DNA from: Niebla homalea
Lineage: Eukaryota; Ascomycota; Lecanoromycetes; Lecanorales; Ramalinaceae
DNA: 64,000 bases
Assembly: GCA_019925105.1 (NCBI GenBank)
Contig: JAHGAU010000025.1
Location: 434,001 to 498,000 of the forward strand
Direction of reading: 5' to 3'
The notes beneath the pieces are model-generated. The model was given only the letters and a program-made list of their open reading frames with translations, searched no databases and was not told where the DNA came from. Positions 35,522 through 47,779 of this stretch are shown piece by piece. Numbering within the stretch: position 1 is the first letter of the stretch; every line of letters starts with the position of its first letter. A program made the translations under genes and the position numbers.

Positions 35522-38214
35522 TTACCCCTTTTTCTCTTAAAATATCGACCGCGATATTATAATTACCGGTAACGTTAATAGTAACCTTAAGAATAATAAT
35601 AGTAATAACCTAATAATTATTAAGTAATCCACCAAAAAAATAAAAAAAAAACCGAAAGCCGGATTAATAAGAAATTAAATAAAGTCGATTACCGTATTCC
35701 TTAAGGTATAATTGTAGTCGTATATTATTATTTATTCAGGTTTAATATTATCGTTTTTTTAATTAAAATCGGTTATTAAAACCGGGCTTATTAAAATATT
35801 AATAATAATACTCGGTTATTACGTTAACTATATATTTAAATTCGTTATAATTAATATTTTATTATTAGAAATTGAAATTATATTTAAATTAATTTATTTT
35901 ATATTAAAAACGGCCGTGAAAAAATCGAAAATTAAATATATTATTGATTACTTAATTTTTTTAATTATTAATAATAATAAAATCGGCGGGGATTAACTTT
36001 TAATTAAATAAAAAGTCCTTTATAACTTTTTTTTATAAAAAAACCGTATAAAAAACGTTATTAATATCAGAGATTTCCGGTAACTTTAATTTATATAAGT
36101 AACTTATTTAATTAACGATTTTATATAGGTTAATTATTTTATAATTTAACTTCTTATATAAACGTATTATTTTAATATTTTTATTTAAAAAAAATTTTAT
36201 TACCGATTTTATATTTTACGTTTTTACGGTATTTATTAATTTAAATAATTATATTTATTTAAGTTATTAAAAATTATTCTATCCGTATTTTAATATTTAT
36301 TATATATAATTTATTATATTATTAGCCGTATAGCTTATAAATCGTTCTTTTATTATTATATAAATAATATTATTTAAAATAAAATTTATATAAAAATAAA
36401 ACCTTTTATTAAAGAAAAACGGTATTATATTAATCGATACGGATTCTTAATTATTATCCGCGAATTTTATTATATTTAAATAATCCATTTAATTATCCTA
36501 TTATTTATTATAATAAGCCCAGAGTTTCATTTTAATATCTTAATTTGCCCGTTTTGTTTACCCGTTTATTTTAAAATAATAAAATAATAAATAAATTACC
36601 TTAATAAGAAACCTTTTATATAGGTATTTTTATAAAATAAATATAAATTAAAAGCCGCAATATAATATAATTAATAAGGGAAAACTATAATATTAATAAA
36701 TTTCGTTAAAAAAAATATTAATAAGTTTTTTTATTAAAATATTTTTATTTTTATCGGTAGTTAAAATATATAACCGTTTTTTTAATAACTTATAATAAAT
36801 AATAAATATCGTATTCTACCCTTTTAATTTAAATAATATAATAATTAAATCCGTTAAACGATTTTATTATTATTAATCCAGTATAAATAATAAATATAAT
36901 AGCCCGTTCTTTTTATTTTTAATAGCTTTAATTCTTTTATAAATTTAATAATTACGAAAATATTTTTTAACTATTAAACGAAGCCTAAGGATATAATAAT
37001 TACGTTTTATAAGTTTTATAATATATCGAATATTTAAATATATAAAAAAGCTAATAATAAACGTTTTTAAAACGTTTATTATTATTAAATTTAATATATA
37101 AAAACGGTTTTTATAATATAAAATATTATTTTTATTAAAATAATTATTTAATTTATTATTAACAATTTTAAACTGAAATTTATTATATTTTTTATTTTTT
37201 AAATTTATCCGTTTTATTTTTATAATAAAATCTTTAATGTTTTCCGGTTCCTATTTTATCGGCTTTAATTAAATATAATTAAAAAATAAAATCGTTTAAT
37301 ATATATTTTTTCCCGATTATTATTAAGGGAAATAAAAATAAAATTTATTATTTTTATAAGAATATTAACTTTTTAATTTTTTTTATTAAAATATAAATAA
37401 TTTTAAAATTATAATCCGTAAAAGTATTTATTTATCGTATTTACTTTTTAATAAATTTTTTTATTTTTATAAAATATTTTTAATTTTTATAATTAATAAA
37501 AATCTTAATTAAAATATCTATATATTTAAAATTAACCTTTTATATTTTAAGGCCGTTAAGAATAATTAAAAGTTTTTTATTATAAATTTTTCGTAATTAT
37601 TTTTTATTAATATAAAGTTCTTATTCTAAAAAATTATTAAATAAAAAACTCCGTTATTATTATATTATAATAAAATATTAATATTAATATAGTTGGAAAA
37701 GTTTATTTTTAAAATCGTTTCCCGTAATTTATTGAAATACCGTAATATTAAAATTAAAATAATAATTTATTTTATTTTATTAAAAACCGCTTAATAAGCT
37801 TCGTTTTATTTAAATTTAAAGTTTTTTTAACTTAATTTATATAACGGTTTTATTATTTTAAAGAAGCCCCGTATAAACCGCCTATAAAAATTATAAAAAC
37901 CAATAAACCTTTAGATTTACTTTAAAATCGTAAATCGAGCTTATTTAAATATTAATTAAATTTTTTTTAAATTTATCTGAATATTTTTAATAAAAACGAT
38001 AACTTTAAGGAAAGCGGTTTTTTAAACGTGAAATTCGTATTTATTAATATTTATATATAAGCCGGTTTTACGTAGTTTTACGAGTATTTTACGGATATAT
38101 TACCGATACTCCTTAAGCGATTTATTATAAATAAGGATGTTATCGATATATACTTACGCGAAATCGTTCAAGTATTTAAAAAGAAGGTCATTAATGTAAT
38201 ATTGCTAGGTTACT

Positions 38215-38440
38215 ACAATGGTGATAGAGACCGAGACGTGGTTTAGTTTCGAGACGTTTAGCCTTTGCGTTGTCCCTATCGAATATATTGGTAAAATAGG
38301 TAGTTATTTTCTTTTTATAATAATTCCGGTAATAAGTTTCTTTTCCTTTTTTTGTATAGCTAAGGTTTTCTTTTTTTTAATTTTAGTAACTTGTTCGTTA
38401 TTTAGTAATTAAAATTAATTAAGTATTTTTTTTAATAAAG
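38215..38440. other. Deletion junction and weakly mutated patch in element B
   Basis: At about 38215 similarity to B' jumps from the RT region to gag/zinc-knuckle sequence. A 64-codon frame (38218-38412, MVIETETWFSFETF..) lies across the junction. The first 80 bases (ACAATGGTGATAGAGACCGA) keep CpA and TpG, unlike the rest of the element. The right part of the patch (from about 38310) aligns again with B' near 24120-24240, so only the left part is foreign or filler. The frame is fortuitous. Confidence 0.55.
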
Positions 38441-39843
38441 TTATATAACGTATTTAAAGGTTTTTTTTCAAAATATTTTTGAATTTATTTATTATTTGGT
38501 TATAAATATTATTACGGATATAATTATCGTTATATTTTAAAATCCTTATTAAACGGAATATATTACTCTTAAAAGCCCCGAATTTCTTATTATTATTTAA
38601 ATATAATATTCGGTATTCGCGATAGGTTTTACTTTTTCTATTTATTTCTTTATGAATTTCGGTGAAATATTTAAAAATATTATTAATAAAGAAATATAAA
38701 TTAATAACTTTGTTTATACGTTTTAAACGTAAATAAACCGTTATATCTTTATTAATATTATTATAAGCGAAAACTATTTTCGTAAGATCGTTAAGGAAAT
38801 AATTAGGATTATAATTAAATTTATTATAAATTTAATTTTTTTAATTTTCGTAATTAATAAACTTTTAATCGTTAAAATTATTTATAAATATTAATAAGTC
38901 TTTTATTTTAGGATTTAATTTTTTACGTTTTTTATCCGCAACGTTAACGGAGCCCGATCAAGTAAAATTACGTAGCCGGTTATTTGTAATATAAGTCTTT
39001 TTTATCGCTATAACGACGTTATCGATTTAAACGGTAAAATTAATAATAAAATTATTAAAATTTAAAGTATCCGAACGAAATTATTATAATTTATTTAGAA
39101 AAAACGTATTAAGACTTTAATTATAAATTATATTAAAAACTTTATTATGAACGGATTATTTAATAAAAATTAATATTGGCGTTTCGCTTAATACGGAAAT
39201 TATTAAATATTAATAAAATTTCTTCGGAATAAATTTATATTTAATAAGTTAAATAATACCTATTATTAATTTTTTTAAATATTCTGGTTTTCTTAATATT
39301 TCATTATTTTTTTTATAATATTATAATTAAATAACCCGCGATTTAAGTAAAATAGGTATCCGTAAACGTATTATTTTTTAAAATATTATTTATATTTATA
39401 TTATTAAAATTTTTAATATTATTTTTTAACGTAACGAACGGAGAAAACTCGAAAAATCTATTAAATAAATTTTATCTGAACTTATAAAATAAAATTTATA
39501 AAAACTTTTTAATATATAAATTATAAAAATAAAAACAAAAATAAATAATAATAAAATTACCGGCTAAAATATTAAATTTTTTATTTTTTAATACCGGAAT
39601 CGGTAATAACTTTTATTATTTTTATTTATTAAATAATTTATTCTGTTTTTTTATATATAATATTCCTTATTTAATAAATATTTAAAATATTAATATATTT
39701 AATATTTTAATTTTTTAATTTTATTTTTAATATATATCGTTAAAGTTAATCCCTTAAGAATTAAAACTCCTGGTATTTTTCTAATAATAATTATAACTTA
39801 TATAATTATCGAAAGAATATAAATAAAGTAAAACTTTTTTTAA

Positions 39844-40106
39844 TATTAATATTATATTTAAAAATAAGTTAATAAAAGTATAGTTAATTAAAAGAATAAG
39901 TTTAAGGAATAAATATAAATAGTAATACGTAAATTGCACTTAAAGGCCGCAAATATTAAAACGCTAATAGCCATTTTACCCTATGCGGTTAATAAGCCGC
40001 CCTACGTGTAATACTTGCCCTGTTACAGCACCCTTCATCCAGCCTTCCATCCAGTCCCTTGCAGCAAGCCGTCAGCAAGCCGTTATGAGCATGTATGCTC
40101 ATAATA
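39844..40106 (-). repeat. LTR of element B, right copy
   Basis: The 263-bp partner of 35259-35521. Here the left, inner part is TpA-converted, while the right, outer half (CCCTGTTACAGCACCC, CCATCCAGTCCCTTGCAGC) is essentially intact. It is the best-preserved stretch of this family in the window. Confidence 0.93.
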
Positions 40107-40111
40107 CCCCT

Positions 40112-40190
40112 TACTTATAATCCGTTTACCCAAGGCAATACCTGGCCACCGTATACTTCTATTTATATAGGCTAAAAACACCGTAATTTA
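40112..40190 (+). repeat. Minisatellite, right arm
   Basis: The sequence ACTTATAATCCGTTTACCC, then CCGTATACTTCTATTTATAT and GGCTAAAAACACC, continues the array interrupted by element B. Joining 35258 to 40112 restores a regular unit, which supports B as a later insertion. Confidence 0.8.
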
Positions 40191-40278
40191 ATTGAAGAAT
40201 CTGAACCCTAAGCGAGTCCTCAGCCCTACTACTGCACCCAACCCCGGCAGGGGGGGGGCGATTACTAGTATTATATAA
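40191..40278. other. Short un-RIPed spacer with G run
   Basis: About 90 bases of normal composition (CGAGTCCTCAGCCCTACTAC..CCCCGGCAGG) ending in a run of nine G, then the LTR of element C. It has no open frame or repeat partner in the window. It may be unique host sequence. Confidence 0.45.
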
Positions 40279-40523
40279 TGATAGGACCGTGCTTGGAATA
40301 GAAAAAAGAACTACTTAATAAGGGTTTGTATTATCGAAAAAAGTAATTATAAAAAGTGAAAAGGAAAGCGGGGGCCCTCGTAAACTAAATACCCTATTAC
40401 CGGCAATACGAGTAAGTAATACTTCTAGTAATATACCTCTATAATATCAAGGTATATAATATAAGGCTTAATACTCGGAAACCGGAGTTAGGCAATTAAT
40501 AAAAAGCAGGTACGTTTTTAATA
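40279..40523 (-). repeat. Putative LTR of element C
   Basis: It begins TGATAGGACCGTGCTTGGAA, which resembles the start of the B LTR (TGTTAGCACCGTGCT). It ends at AATA, directly before the C-rich tract. It is only lightly RIPed. No partner copy was found in the window, so the boundaries rest on similarity to B. Confidence 0.6.
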
Positions 40524-42048
40524 TTACCCCCCCCCCCGTTCCTTAAATATCGTCCCGATATTAATTATAGAGTTATTTAGAACCGGCGAGGTCGTCCGTA
40601 TTTAAGTCGGTTATAAAGCCCGGGCTTATTAGGATAAAATCGATAATATTCGGAAACGACGTACGAAGCGTATTTATATTTTTCATGGTTAGAATTATAT
40701 TATTTAAAATCGAAATCGTATCCGGTTTAATTAACCTTATATTATAACCGTCCGCATTAAAAGCGAAAGTTTAAAATATTATTATTTTAAAATTTTTTAT
40801 AATCGTTAATAATAATGAAATTAACCGGGACGAATTCTTATTTAAATAATAAATTTTAAGTTACGAAACGAAAAAAACTAATATAAAGAATATTATTAAT
40901 ATTTAAGTTTTTAAATAAACGTAATTCGTATAAATAACTTTTCTTATTAATAATTTTATAAAAATTAATTGTTTTATAGTCGAGTATTTTATATAGTCGC
41001 GTAATTTTTATATTTTCGTAAATAAATAAATTTATTTATTAATATTATAAATAATATTTTTCCGATATTTATTTTCTTATTCTATTATCTTTGATTAGGC
41101 GATTTTGAAATTCTATCTATTAAATTTTAAGGATTTTTTTATGTATTTTATAATATTATTAGCTATATGGCTAACGAGTCTTTTTTGTAATAAAATAAAT
41201 AATATTATTTGGGGTAAAACTTATATATAAATAATATCCTTTATTAAAAAAAAAAGGAAATATTTCAATAAATATTAATTTTTAATTATTATTTATAAAT
41301 TTAATTATCGAAATATAGTCCGCTTACTCGTTTTAATATTTATTATAATAAATATAAAGTTTTATTTTAACGTTTTAATTAGCTCGTTCGGTTTAATTAT
41401 CGGTTTCTAAATAATATATAGAAAAATATAATAATTAAATACCGAATTTTTTATAAAAATAATTTTATAAAATAAAAATAAATTAAATTTTTCGGTCCGA
41501 AGTAATAAATAAAAATAACCCGTAATAATTATAAACTTTTTTAGAAAAAATATTAACGAAAGTTTTTAATAAAATTTTTTCGTTTTTATCCGTAGCGGAT
41601 ACGTATAATCGCTATTTCGAAAATCGATAATAAATAATAAAAATTATATTAAAAATACGGGATTTAAATAATCCGGCGATTAAATTTATTAATTAATTTT
41701 TTTATCGCTAATCGGGAATAATCAAAAATTATAAAAAATAGTTTTTCCGGTTTCGAAAAATCTTTATTTTTTAATAGATATAATAATTTCTGATATATTT
41801 CTCGACTATTAAACGTAATTGGGGGATGTAATAATATTAACGAATTAAAATTATTATTTTTCGAATACCCGGATACGTAAAAAAAGGGTAATCGTAGATT
41901 TTCTTAATAATTTTAATAATTATAACGGTGAATATATAAATACGGCCGTAATAGTATAATATATTATTTTTAGCGGTATATCCTCCGGGGTTATTGCTAT
42001 TAACGACTTTATTCCGAATTATGGAAAAAAAATAATTTTTTATTTAAT

Positions 42049-43027
42049 CGTATAATTACGCTGCGGAAAGGTATGGTGAAACCTATTAATAGTGCGGTGT
42101 GGTTCGGTGTGGTATGGTGTCTTAGGTGGTGATTAAGGGGGGGGACGACCCGGAAAAATAAGTAGTGCGGTATGGGTTTTTTCTGGGTTTTATTACGGTG
42201 TATTATTTTATTACGGTCTACTATTTAACTATAGTATACTAATAATAAATAAGGCCTACCGTTACTTATATACCGGGCGCATTACTACCTACGGCTTATA
42301 GTTAATGATATACCGGGAATTTATACGGCTTACCGCTACTTACCTATAAGGTTTACTATTACTTACTTATAAGGCTTATTATTACTTATTTATAGGGCTT
42401 ACTATCACTTATTTATAAGGCTTACTATTACCTAAAAGGTTTATTACTTACGAAAACGCGTACGTATAAAACGATAACTAGAAATATAACTAGAATTTAG
42501 GGTGAAAATAAGCTTTAAAAGTAGGTAATAATAAGCCGTAAATAATGATACGCTTTATAAATAAGCCGTATAAACGGTAATAAATAGTAATACGCGCCTT
42601 ATAAATAGTAATACGCCGTGTAACAAGCCGTATAAGCCGTAATAAATAGTGATACGCCGTATAAACAAGTTATATAGGCCGTAATAAATAATAATACGCG
42701 TTTTATAGGTGGTAATACGCCGTATAACAAGCCGTATAGGCCGTAATAAATAATAATACGCCGTATAAACAAGCCGTATAAGCCGTAATAGATAGCGCTA
42801 CATACCTTATAGGTAAATGTCCGTAAACTAAGGGCGCGTTAACGCGTTAGTATAAAGGGTATTAGCCTTTAAAAGCTAGCTCTAATACGAGTAATATATT
42901 ATGGTAAAATTTAGGAAAAGCCCATACCGATACCACCTATATATAAGGGTATACCACCTATTAGTAGGTAATATTCCGGGGGCCAAAACCCAGACCACAC
43001 CACACCTTTCCGCAGCGTACGTATAAT
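42049..43027. mobile_element. Non-autonomous hAT-like DNA transposon, 8-bp target duplication
   Basis: The element 42057-43019 (963 bp) has 16-bp perfect terminal inverted repeats, TACGCTGCGGAAAGGT, extended with one mismatch to about 22 bases. It is flanked by the 8-bp duplication CGTATAAT at 42049-42056 and 43020-43027. An 8-bp duplication with short inverted ends is typical of the hAT superfamily. There is no transposase frame. The left half carries repeats of TTATAAGGCTTACTATTACT (about 42255-42440) and the right half their inverted form with GCCGTATAA..TAATACGCC (about 42520-42810). It sits in gypsy C and is less mutated than it. Confidence 0.9.
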
Positions 43028-44322
43028 TTTAATAGAGAAATCCTTTTATAGTTCGTTATTTTCTTAAATTAAATATATTTTGATTTTTTCCGGAGTTAAT
43101 ATTATTTAATATATATACTTTTTACGTTTATTATTTAATAAGGAACAAACGAATTTTATTATTCGAATTGAAATATTAGTTTTTGAGTTTTTTTTCGTAA
43201 ATATATAAATAATTTTAAAATTTTAATGCATTCAAATATTCGTTTAACGGACTTATCTTTTATAAGCTTTTTAATTTTTATATAATATTCGAAACTTTTA
43301 TATTTAATAAAGATCTTAATAAGTATTTTAAAATATTTAAAGTTTACTTTTTAAAATTTAAATTTATTAATAATAGTTAAAAGTTCTTTATCGTAAACCT
43401 CGTAATTATATTCTACGGAATAAAGGTTTTTATTATAAAATATAAATAAATAAAAAACAATTTTATCGTTATATTATTGAGAAAAATTATTAATTACGTA
43501 ATCGGAAAAGTTTATTTCGAAAATTATTTAACGTTTCCGGTCGAAATATCGAAAAATAAAAGTAATAATAATTATTTTCTTAAATTTATTAAAAACCGCT
43601 TTTTAAGTTTTAAACTATTTAAATCTAAAATCCTTTTAAACTAATCGATATAATAATTTCGTAATTCGAAAACAATTTCGAATAAATCGCCAATAAAAAT
43701 TGTAAAACCTAATAAACGATTAAACTTATTTTAAAATTTCGGGGCGGACTTATTCGCAAATAATATTAATTTTATAAACATATATTTTTAAGTTTTTAGT
43801 AAAAACGATAACTCCGAAAAAAATTGTTTTTCAAACGTAAGATTCGTATTTATTAATATTTATATAAAAACCGGCTTTTTTAAACCCTAACAAGGACTTT
43901 TTGGATGTATTTTTTATATTTTTTTAATAATTTATTATAAATTAATATATTATTTATATAAGCCTAAACGAATTCGTTAAGATAATCGAACAATATATTG
44001 TTAATATAATATTATTAGGTTATAAAGCTATTAGTAAGTCCGAACGATATTACTTTATACTTATATATTCCTATATTCATTACAAAAATAATAAGATTTT
44101 TGTTTTTAAAATTTATTTTTAACGAATTAAATATTACGATAATATCGATTTTATAAAATATTTATAACCGGTAACCCGGGCAAAAGTTTTTTGAATTAAT
44201 AGCAATAAATACCGGTTTTTTTTAATTAAAACGTTCAATTTACAATAATTAACGTAAAAGTATAAGCTTTTATTTTTCTTAAAAACGAAAAAAAGAAATA
44301 ACGTATAAAAAGCTTAGTTTAG

Positions 44323-45064
44323 AATAATATATCCACCGGGAGATGCTATCCACAAAACGGGGTATCCGAGCCGCCGCGAGGTTTATAATATCTACTGGCC
44401 TCCTACTTTAATTTAGCTTAGCTAGCGAAATAGCCGAGGTTGCCGGGATTTCACCGAGAAAATACTACGCCGGTCGGGCAAAAAAGGTAAATCTTAGAGC
44501 CGCGAAAATTATATATAATAGAAAACGCGAGCTCGCGATATAAGGGCTATATATAATATAAATATCGAGAAAATAGCCGTATTATAATAGTTAAAACCTA
44601 TAAATAGCCGCCCGACTTATATATCGGCTTACGATTCGGCGAAACGGACTTACGTTTACGCGGTAAAAAATGGTTTCCGGAGATAAAACTTAATACGTAA
44701 GAAAATAAGTTAAATCTAAAAATATTAATAAAAGTATTCGGGTAAACGGGAGATAAAAAAAATATATTATAAACCCGGGAAAAAATAAAAATATAATAAG
44801 GCTAAAAAAATCCTTAGAAAAATTCGGTCGTAATATTAAAAGATTTCTTAAATATAACTTAAATATAATTACCTTTTAAGTGATTAATAATACTTATTTT
44901 GGACGAATAAAAGTTAAATAAATACCGATTTTACCTTAATAATAACGTTAGGTTTTACGGTTACTAGTAAGGCTAATAAGCCGATTACTATAAAACGCCG
45001 AAATTAGCTTAGTTAGATTCATAATATAAATCGATCAATCAATCAATCAATCAAAATGATATAT
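44323..45064 (+). mobile_element. 5'-truncated LINE fragment in element C
   Basis: The insert 44333-45054 (722 bp) is bracketed by AATAATATAT (44323-44332) and AATGATATAT (45055-45064), a target duplication with one G/A difference. It reads GIRAAARFIISTGLLL near 44355, which matches the C-terminal region of the LINE ORF2 in the nested copy. It ends with the family tail (CGCCGAAATTAGCTTAG, then AATC repeats). The first 150 bases are barely RIPed. Confidence 0.85.
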
Positions 45065-45397
45065 TTTTTTTTTAAGTTCTTTATTAAATAATTTTTATAA
45101 GCCTTTATTTCCGGGAATAATAAGGAATAAACGCGGCTTTTGAATAATTTTTAAAAATTTCCGATAAGTTTAATTTTATCATTAATATTCCGGTAAAAAA
45201 ATAATTAAGTGATCCGTTATCGGTTAAGTACGTCGATAAAATTATAATATTTTAAAAGTAATCGCTTTTTTATTTTCTCGAAAACTTCAGAAAAAATTTT
45301 CTTTAATTAAATATTAAAGTTTTCGTTTTTCGATTTAAGTTTTTCAATTTAGTCGTTAATTTATATTATTGAAATAAAAAAGGTTAAATTTATTTTA

Positions 45398-46220
45398 GGG
45401 GGCAAATGAATAGCGCAAGCGGAACGAGTAGAGCCAAAGATAATCTAAGAATTAACTGAATTTTTCAAGGGTCGGGAATATACCAAGACTTTTTCCCCTT
45501 AACCAGATCCGGACAAATAAAATTATTATTATAAAGTAAGGATAAAGAAAAACGATTTTGCGGATATTATATAACTAACTATATTAAGTTTAGCTATTAC
45601 GATAAAGCCGGTAAAAAAAACCCGGAATTTAACGCTAAAATAAATAAATTAAATCTTATTTAATAAGTACCGAATTAGTTAATAAAGTTCTTAAAAGATA
45701 ATATAAAAAAAGTAACGTAATATTAAAAGGGTAGCGTTTCGTTTACGTTATCTTTACGTTACGTAATAACGTTTCGTTTATATTATTATTATTACGTTAC
45801 TTTAAAGTGATTACGTTATTTCGTAAGTAAATCGATAATTGGGTTACCTTACCCGATCTGGTTTAATAAACCCCCGAATACGTAGGTTTAAACGTTCCGG
45901 GAAAATAAATTGCCGGCTTAATAAGAATAAATCGATTAATAACTAAAAATAAAATACATTTCGGTCGTAATAATATAATATATAGTCATAAAGTAAGGTT
46001 TTTATTTAAATCGGGTTAACGTACGTTAAAATAAACTAAGACTAGCCCGATTAAGGTTTCCTTTTCCCGGTAAACGAATAATTAAATAAAATAAATAAAG
46101 CTCGTACTCCTACGAAAAAGTAAATAGAATAGCTAAATTACTAATATTACGGAACGCCGAAATTAGCTTAGCTAGATTCGTATATAAATTAATCAATAAA
46201 TTAATCAATCAATCAATCAA
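45398..46220 (+). mobile_element. SINE-like element with LINE-type 3' tail
   Basis: About 820 bases starting GGGGGCAAATGAATAGCGCAA. The start contains TAGCGCAAGCGG at 45411-45422, which fits a pol III A box (TRGCNNAGYNGG). Some 50 bases on, GGGTCGGGAATA (45470-45481) is a weak B-box-like match. The 3' end, GGAACGCCGAAATTAGC..GCTAGATTCGT plus AATC repeats, is the same as the LINE tail, while the body shows no LINE protein similarity. Flanks AAATTTATTTTA (45386-45397) and AAATTTTTTTTTA (46219-46231) could be a decayed target duplication. A LINE-mobilised SINE is the best reading; a rearranged LINE fragment is the alternative. Confidence 0.5.
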
Positions 46221-47779
46221 ATTTTTTTTTATTATTAACTTTTATTATTAACTGATATTTTAAAAAACGCTGTTTTAATTTAATATATATTAATAAATTT
46301 TTTGTAAATTCGGTTAATTTTTAAAGTAAAATTAACTTAAAAGGTTTATTTTTTCGTTTTTTTATTTTTCGAAATCGTTTATTACGGCGTTAAAGCTTAA
46401 ACTCGACGCAATCTATTAATAATCAAATATTATCGGGGGTCGGCTTTCTAAGTACTTAAATTAAAATCGGGCGGGTTCGTTATATTAAAAACATCATTTT
46501 TTAACGGGAGTTTCTAGTAATAAAAAAATATCGGGAAAAATAAGTTTCGTAAAAAACTTTGAAAGTTCGTTTTTAATTATGAAACGTCCGTTATTAATAT
46601 TAATTTAAGACTGTTATAAATACGCTCGTTTTAAAATAACTTAATTTTAACTTAATTTAATATTCCAAAAAGTACCCGTTTTTTAAATATCCGAAGTTAT
46701 TTTTATTATTAAATATATAATTTAAGTAATAATATAGTTTATATTATTATTAAAGCCTTTATTTCTTTTTTTTATATAGATATTATATTAATTTTAAAAA
46801 AATTATATAAAGAATACGTAAACTTAAAATCAATAAATATATAACCGGTAATACCGGTATTTATAAGATTTAAATATATCCGACTTTTTTTATTTACTAT
46901 TAAAGTATAAAATATAATAAAAGCTTTATTTATAAATTAATTATTTGCCAAACTTTTTAGCTTCGATATTTATAATTATTTAATTTTAACCGCGTTAATA
47001 ACGAGGTTTCTTAGTTTTTTAATTACTTATTAATATTTGCTTTTTTTAAAAATATAAAGCGGTTATATGATTTAACTAATAATAAAAATAATATAAGCCG
47101 AAATAGCGTTCTTTATTACGAGTTAACTCCGTTTCGTTTTTAAAACTAAAGTAATACTTTTTTTAATAATAATAATTTTCGTAATCGGAATAATAATCGC
47201 GGTTATTTTTTTAATCGCGAAATCCTTTTTATCTTTTGTATATATAATTAAAATATTTTTAAATCGTAAAATGATTCAATCGATAACGTTAACTCGAACT
47301 TATTTTTTTTTAATAATTTAGAATCTTAGGTAAACGGAAAAAATTGCTTAAATATAATATAAATAATTTTGAATTTTTTTATCGAATATTTTTACAATTG
47401 CGACGAGTTTTTTTTATAAGTCTTTTTTTATATAAATATTCAAAAAATAAGTAAAAATATTATCCTCATTTAAATAAAAACGCTTAAAAATAATTCGTCG
47501 ACGTTCGCGAAAATATTTAAATATTTTTTCATTTAACATATTATAAATAAAAATAACTTTATTAATATCGATAGAATAATGGTCGTAATTTATATAAAGT
47601 CGGTCGCGGATTCCTATTTTTTAGTTTTCGTATTTACTTTTGTTTTTTTTTTCGTTATTATTATATTTGTTTTTAAAAAAAAAGATTTTTTATTTGAAAA
47701 ATGAGTTTACGTTATTCGAGAATGAAAATACTTATAAAATTATTTTTTTGACTTTAATAAAGAAAATTATCTTCTCTCT

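Larger units (their letters stand above)
35259..40106 (-). mobile_element. Ty3/gypsy element B, inverted and internally deleted, TSD CCCCT
   Basis: A 4848-bp element with 263-bp LTRs (35259-35521, 39844-40106), flanked by CCCCT at 35254-35258 and 40107-40111. Coding is on the minus strand and matches B' in inverted orientation. Gag lies near 38860-38960. An RT active-site block reads YIDN, encoded by the complement of 38139-38150 (family Y-x-D-D). Compared with B', about 1.5 kb (zinc knuckle, protease and N-terminal RT; B' 24240-25760) is missing at 38210-38300. RNase H, integrase and the polypurine tract complement (35522) are present but full of stops. It is inserted into the minisatellite. 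Confidence 0.92.

Noticed and set aside
42049..43027. Autonomous transposase gene in the hAT-like element
   Set aside because: No open frame or hAT domain; the interior is short inverted repeats.
45400..45500. A functional tRNA gene
   Set aside because: The A-box-like match is good but the B box is weak and no cloverleaf with a paired acceptor stem can be drawn; kept only as a SINE head candidate.
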